Of a stretch of 64,000 bases of DNA, positions 63,241 to 64,000 are shown one piece after another (positions within the stretch are counted from its first letter, which is position 1; the number at the start of each line of letters is the position of its first letter). The DNA lies in the NCBI GenBank assembly GCA_023213235.1, contig CP096137.1, positions 631,587 to 695,586 of the forward strand, in the 5' to 3' direction. The position numbers and the translations under genes are program-made. Source of the stretch: Elusimicrobiota bacterium (GTDB lineage: Bacteria > Elusimicrobiota > Elusimicrobia > UBA1565 > UBA9628). The notes under the pieces were generated by a model that had not been told where the DNA came from, did no database searches, and saw only the letters and a list, made by a program, of their open reading frames with translations.

Positions 63241-64000
63241 CAGGCGGCCTCGAGGACGTCTTTCAGAAATTCGGCGTGGTTCCACGCCTTGATGTCGATG
63301 GAGAGCCCCATGCGCACGACGACGAGGCCGCGCGAGGGGATCACGGTCAGGCATTGTCCCTCGTGGCCGAGCGCGTGGAAGGCGTCGGCGGGGATCGCCG
63401 CCGCGGCGGACGTCTCGCCGCCGAGCTCCTTCGACAGCTTGAGCCACCAGTGCGCGCCGTATTTCTCGTTCGGGGCGCGGGGCGCCGGCGTCGCAGAGAA
63501 CTTCACCCAGCCGGCCGGCAGGACGTCGCGGCCGCCCTCGGCGTAGAGAAGGCCGAAGCGCGCCCAGTCCCGCGCCGTCGCGAACAGGAAGGAAGACCCG
63601 ATGAAGGTGCCCGTCGCGTCCGTCTCGAACACCGCGCTGTCCATGCCGAGCGGATCGAACAGCGCGCGGCGCGGCCACGACGGGTAGTTCTCCTCGCCGA
63701 CGGCGCGCCGCGCGATCAGCGAGAGGATGTTGGTCGTGCCGCTCGCGTACTTCCAGACCGTTCCGGGGATCGACTCGAGCGGCCGCGCGGCGGCGTAGCC
63801 TCCGGCGTCGTGGGCGTCGAAGAGCATGGCGTTGACGTCGGAGCCCGTGTCGGCGTAGATCTCGGAGAAGTTCAAGCCCGAGCTCATGCGAAGAAGATCC
63901 TCGAGCGAGATCGCTGAACGGTCGTCCCCGGTCCACTCGGGAAGAAGCCCGCGGTCGGCGAGGGACAGCTTGCCGTCCTTGACGAGGGTTCCGATCAGCG
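63240..64000 (-). CDS. beta-lactamase-fold serine hydrolase (class C/EstB type), C-terminal part, runs off right edge
   Basis: The last ~253 residues of a beta-lactamase/DD-peptidase-like esterase. Seen: SLADRGLLPEWTGDDRSAIS and LEDLLRMSSGLNF (the segment after the missing S-x-x-K active site), WKYASGTTNILSLIARR (Y-x-S/Y-x-N-like second motif), and the C-terminal ALGHEGQCLTVIPSRGLVVVRMG, where H-x-G takes the K-T-G position. The N-terminus with the catalytic Ser lies outside the window. The stop overlaps the following membrane-protein ATG. Confidence 0.88.
   Translation of the reverse strand, partial: LIGTLVKDGKLSLADRGLLPEWTGDDRSAISLEDLLRMSSGLNFSEIYADTGSDVNAMLFDAHDAGGYAAARPLESIPGTVWKYASGTTNILSLIARRAVGEENYPSWPRRALFDPLGMDSAVFETDATGTFIGSSFLFATARDWARFGLLYAEGGRDVLPAGWVKFSATPAPRAPNEKYGAHWWLKLSKELGGETSAAAAIPADAFHALGHEGQCLTVIPSRGLVVVRMGLSIDIKAWNHAEFLKDVLEAA

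Overview
The window is about 70% G+C bacterial DNA with tightly packed genes, ATGA/GTGA/TTGA overlaps inside operons and no rRNA, phage or transposase gene. The organism is not identifiable with certainty. Several exported proteins have very long Ala/Pro/Val-rich N-termini (16593 leftwards, 34959, 51451), a style I associate with high-GC uncultured Elusimicrobiota. That assignment is inference only.

Region 1 (1-34.4 kb, mostly minus strand) is a nucleotide-biosynthesis block in several operons. pyrB-pyrC-pyrD-pyrF-pyrE-purM-purN/H reads leftwards from 10548. carA-(small membrane protein)-carB reads leftwards from 2840. purD-purE-purK-(EamA transporter) reads leftwards from 20521. purF has its own promoter. 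guaB3-guaA-purC-purS(tandem)-purL-purQ-(membrane protein) reads leftwards from 34373. Together they encode all of UMP synthesis, and IMP and GMP synthesis except purB; purA is also absent. Set among them are an FtsH-type protease of about 1,280 residues, a kinase-like protein, a PilB/GspE-type ATPase with an unusual N-terminus and a Ca2+-type P-ATPase.

Region 2 (34.4-44.3 kb) carries mixed single genes: a lone receiver protein, an exported nuclease-like/LOG protein, DUF4234 and DUF2752 proteins, a dioxygenase-EEP fusion, an MFS transporter, AzlCD, PAS and GAF sensors and an M23 peptidase.

Region 3 (44.3-50.0 kb) looks like an accessory island beside tRNA-Gln. It has two divergent caspase-like (C14) proteases, direct repeats at module edges, a cation transporter and a HicB remnant, and seems lower in G+C by eye.

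Region 4 (50-64 kb) has a PAP2-like protein, a putative exported zinc peptidase, an ArsR regulator with four SRPBCC genes, a MutT-RsmH fusion, an ATL/Ada alkylation-repair pair, a DAO-Rieske oxidoreductase, an aldo/keto reductase and a partial beta-lactamase-fold gene.

Two features run through the whole window. First, most transcription-unit-leading genes have a TANNNT -10 hexamer ending only 6-9 nt before the start codon and no Shine-Dalgarno, the layout of leaderless mRNAs. Second, about 22 conserved genes are broken by single-base deletions in G or C runs. These are almost certainly sequence errors, so such genes are annotated here as one feature each, with the corrected length given.
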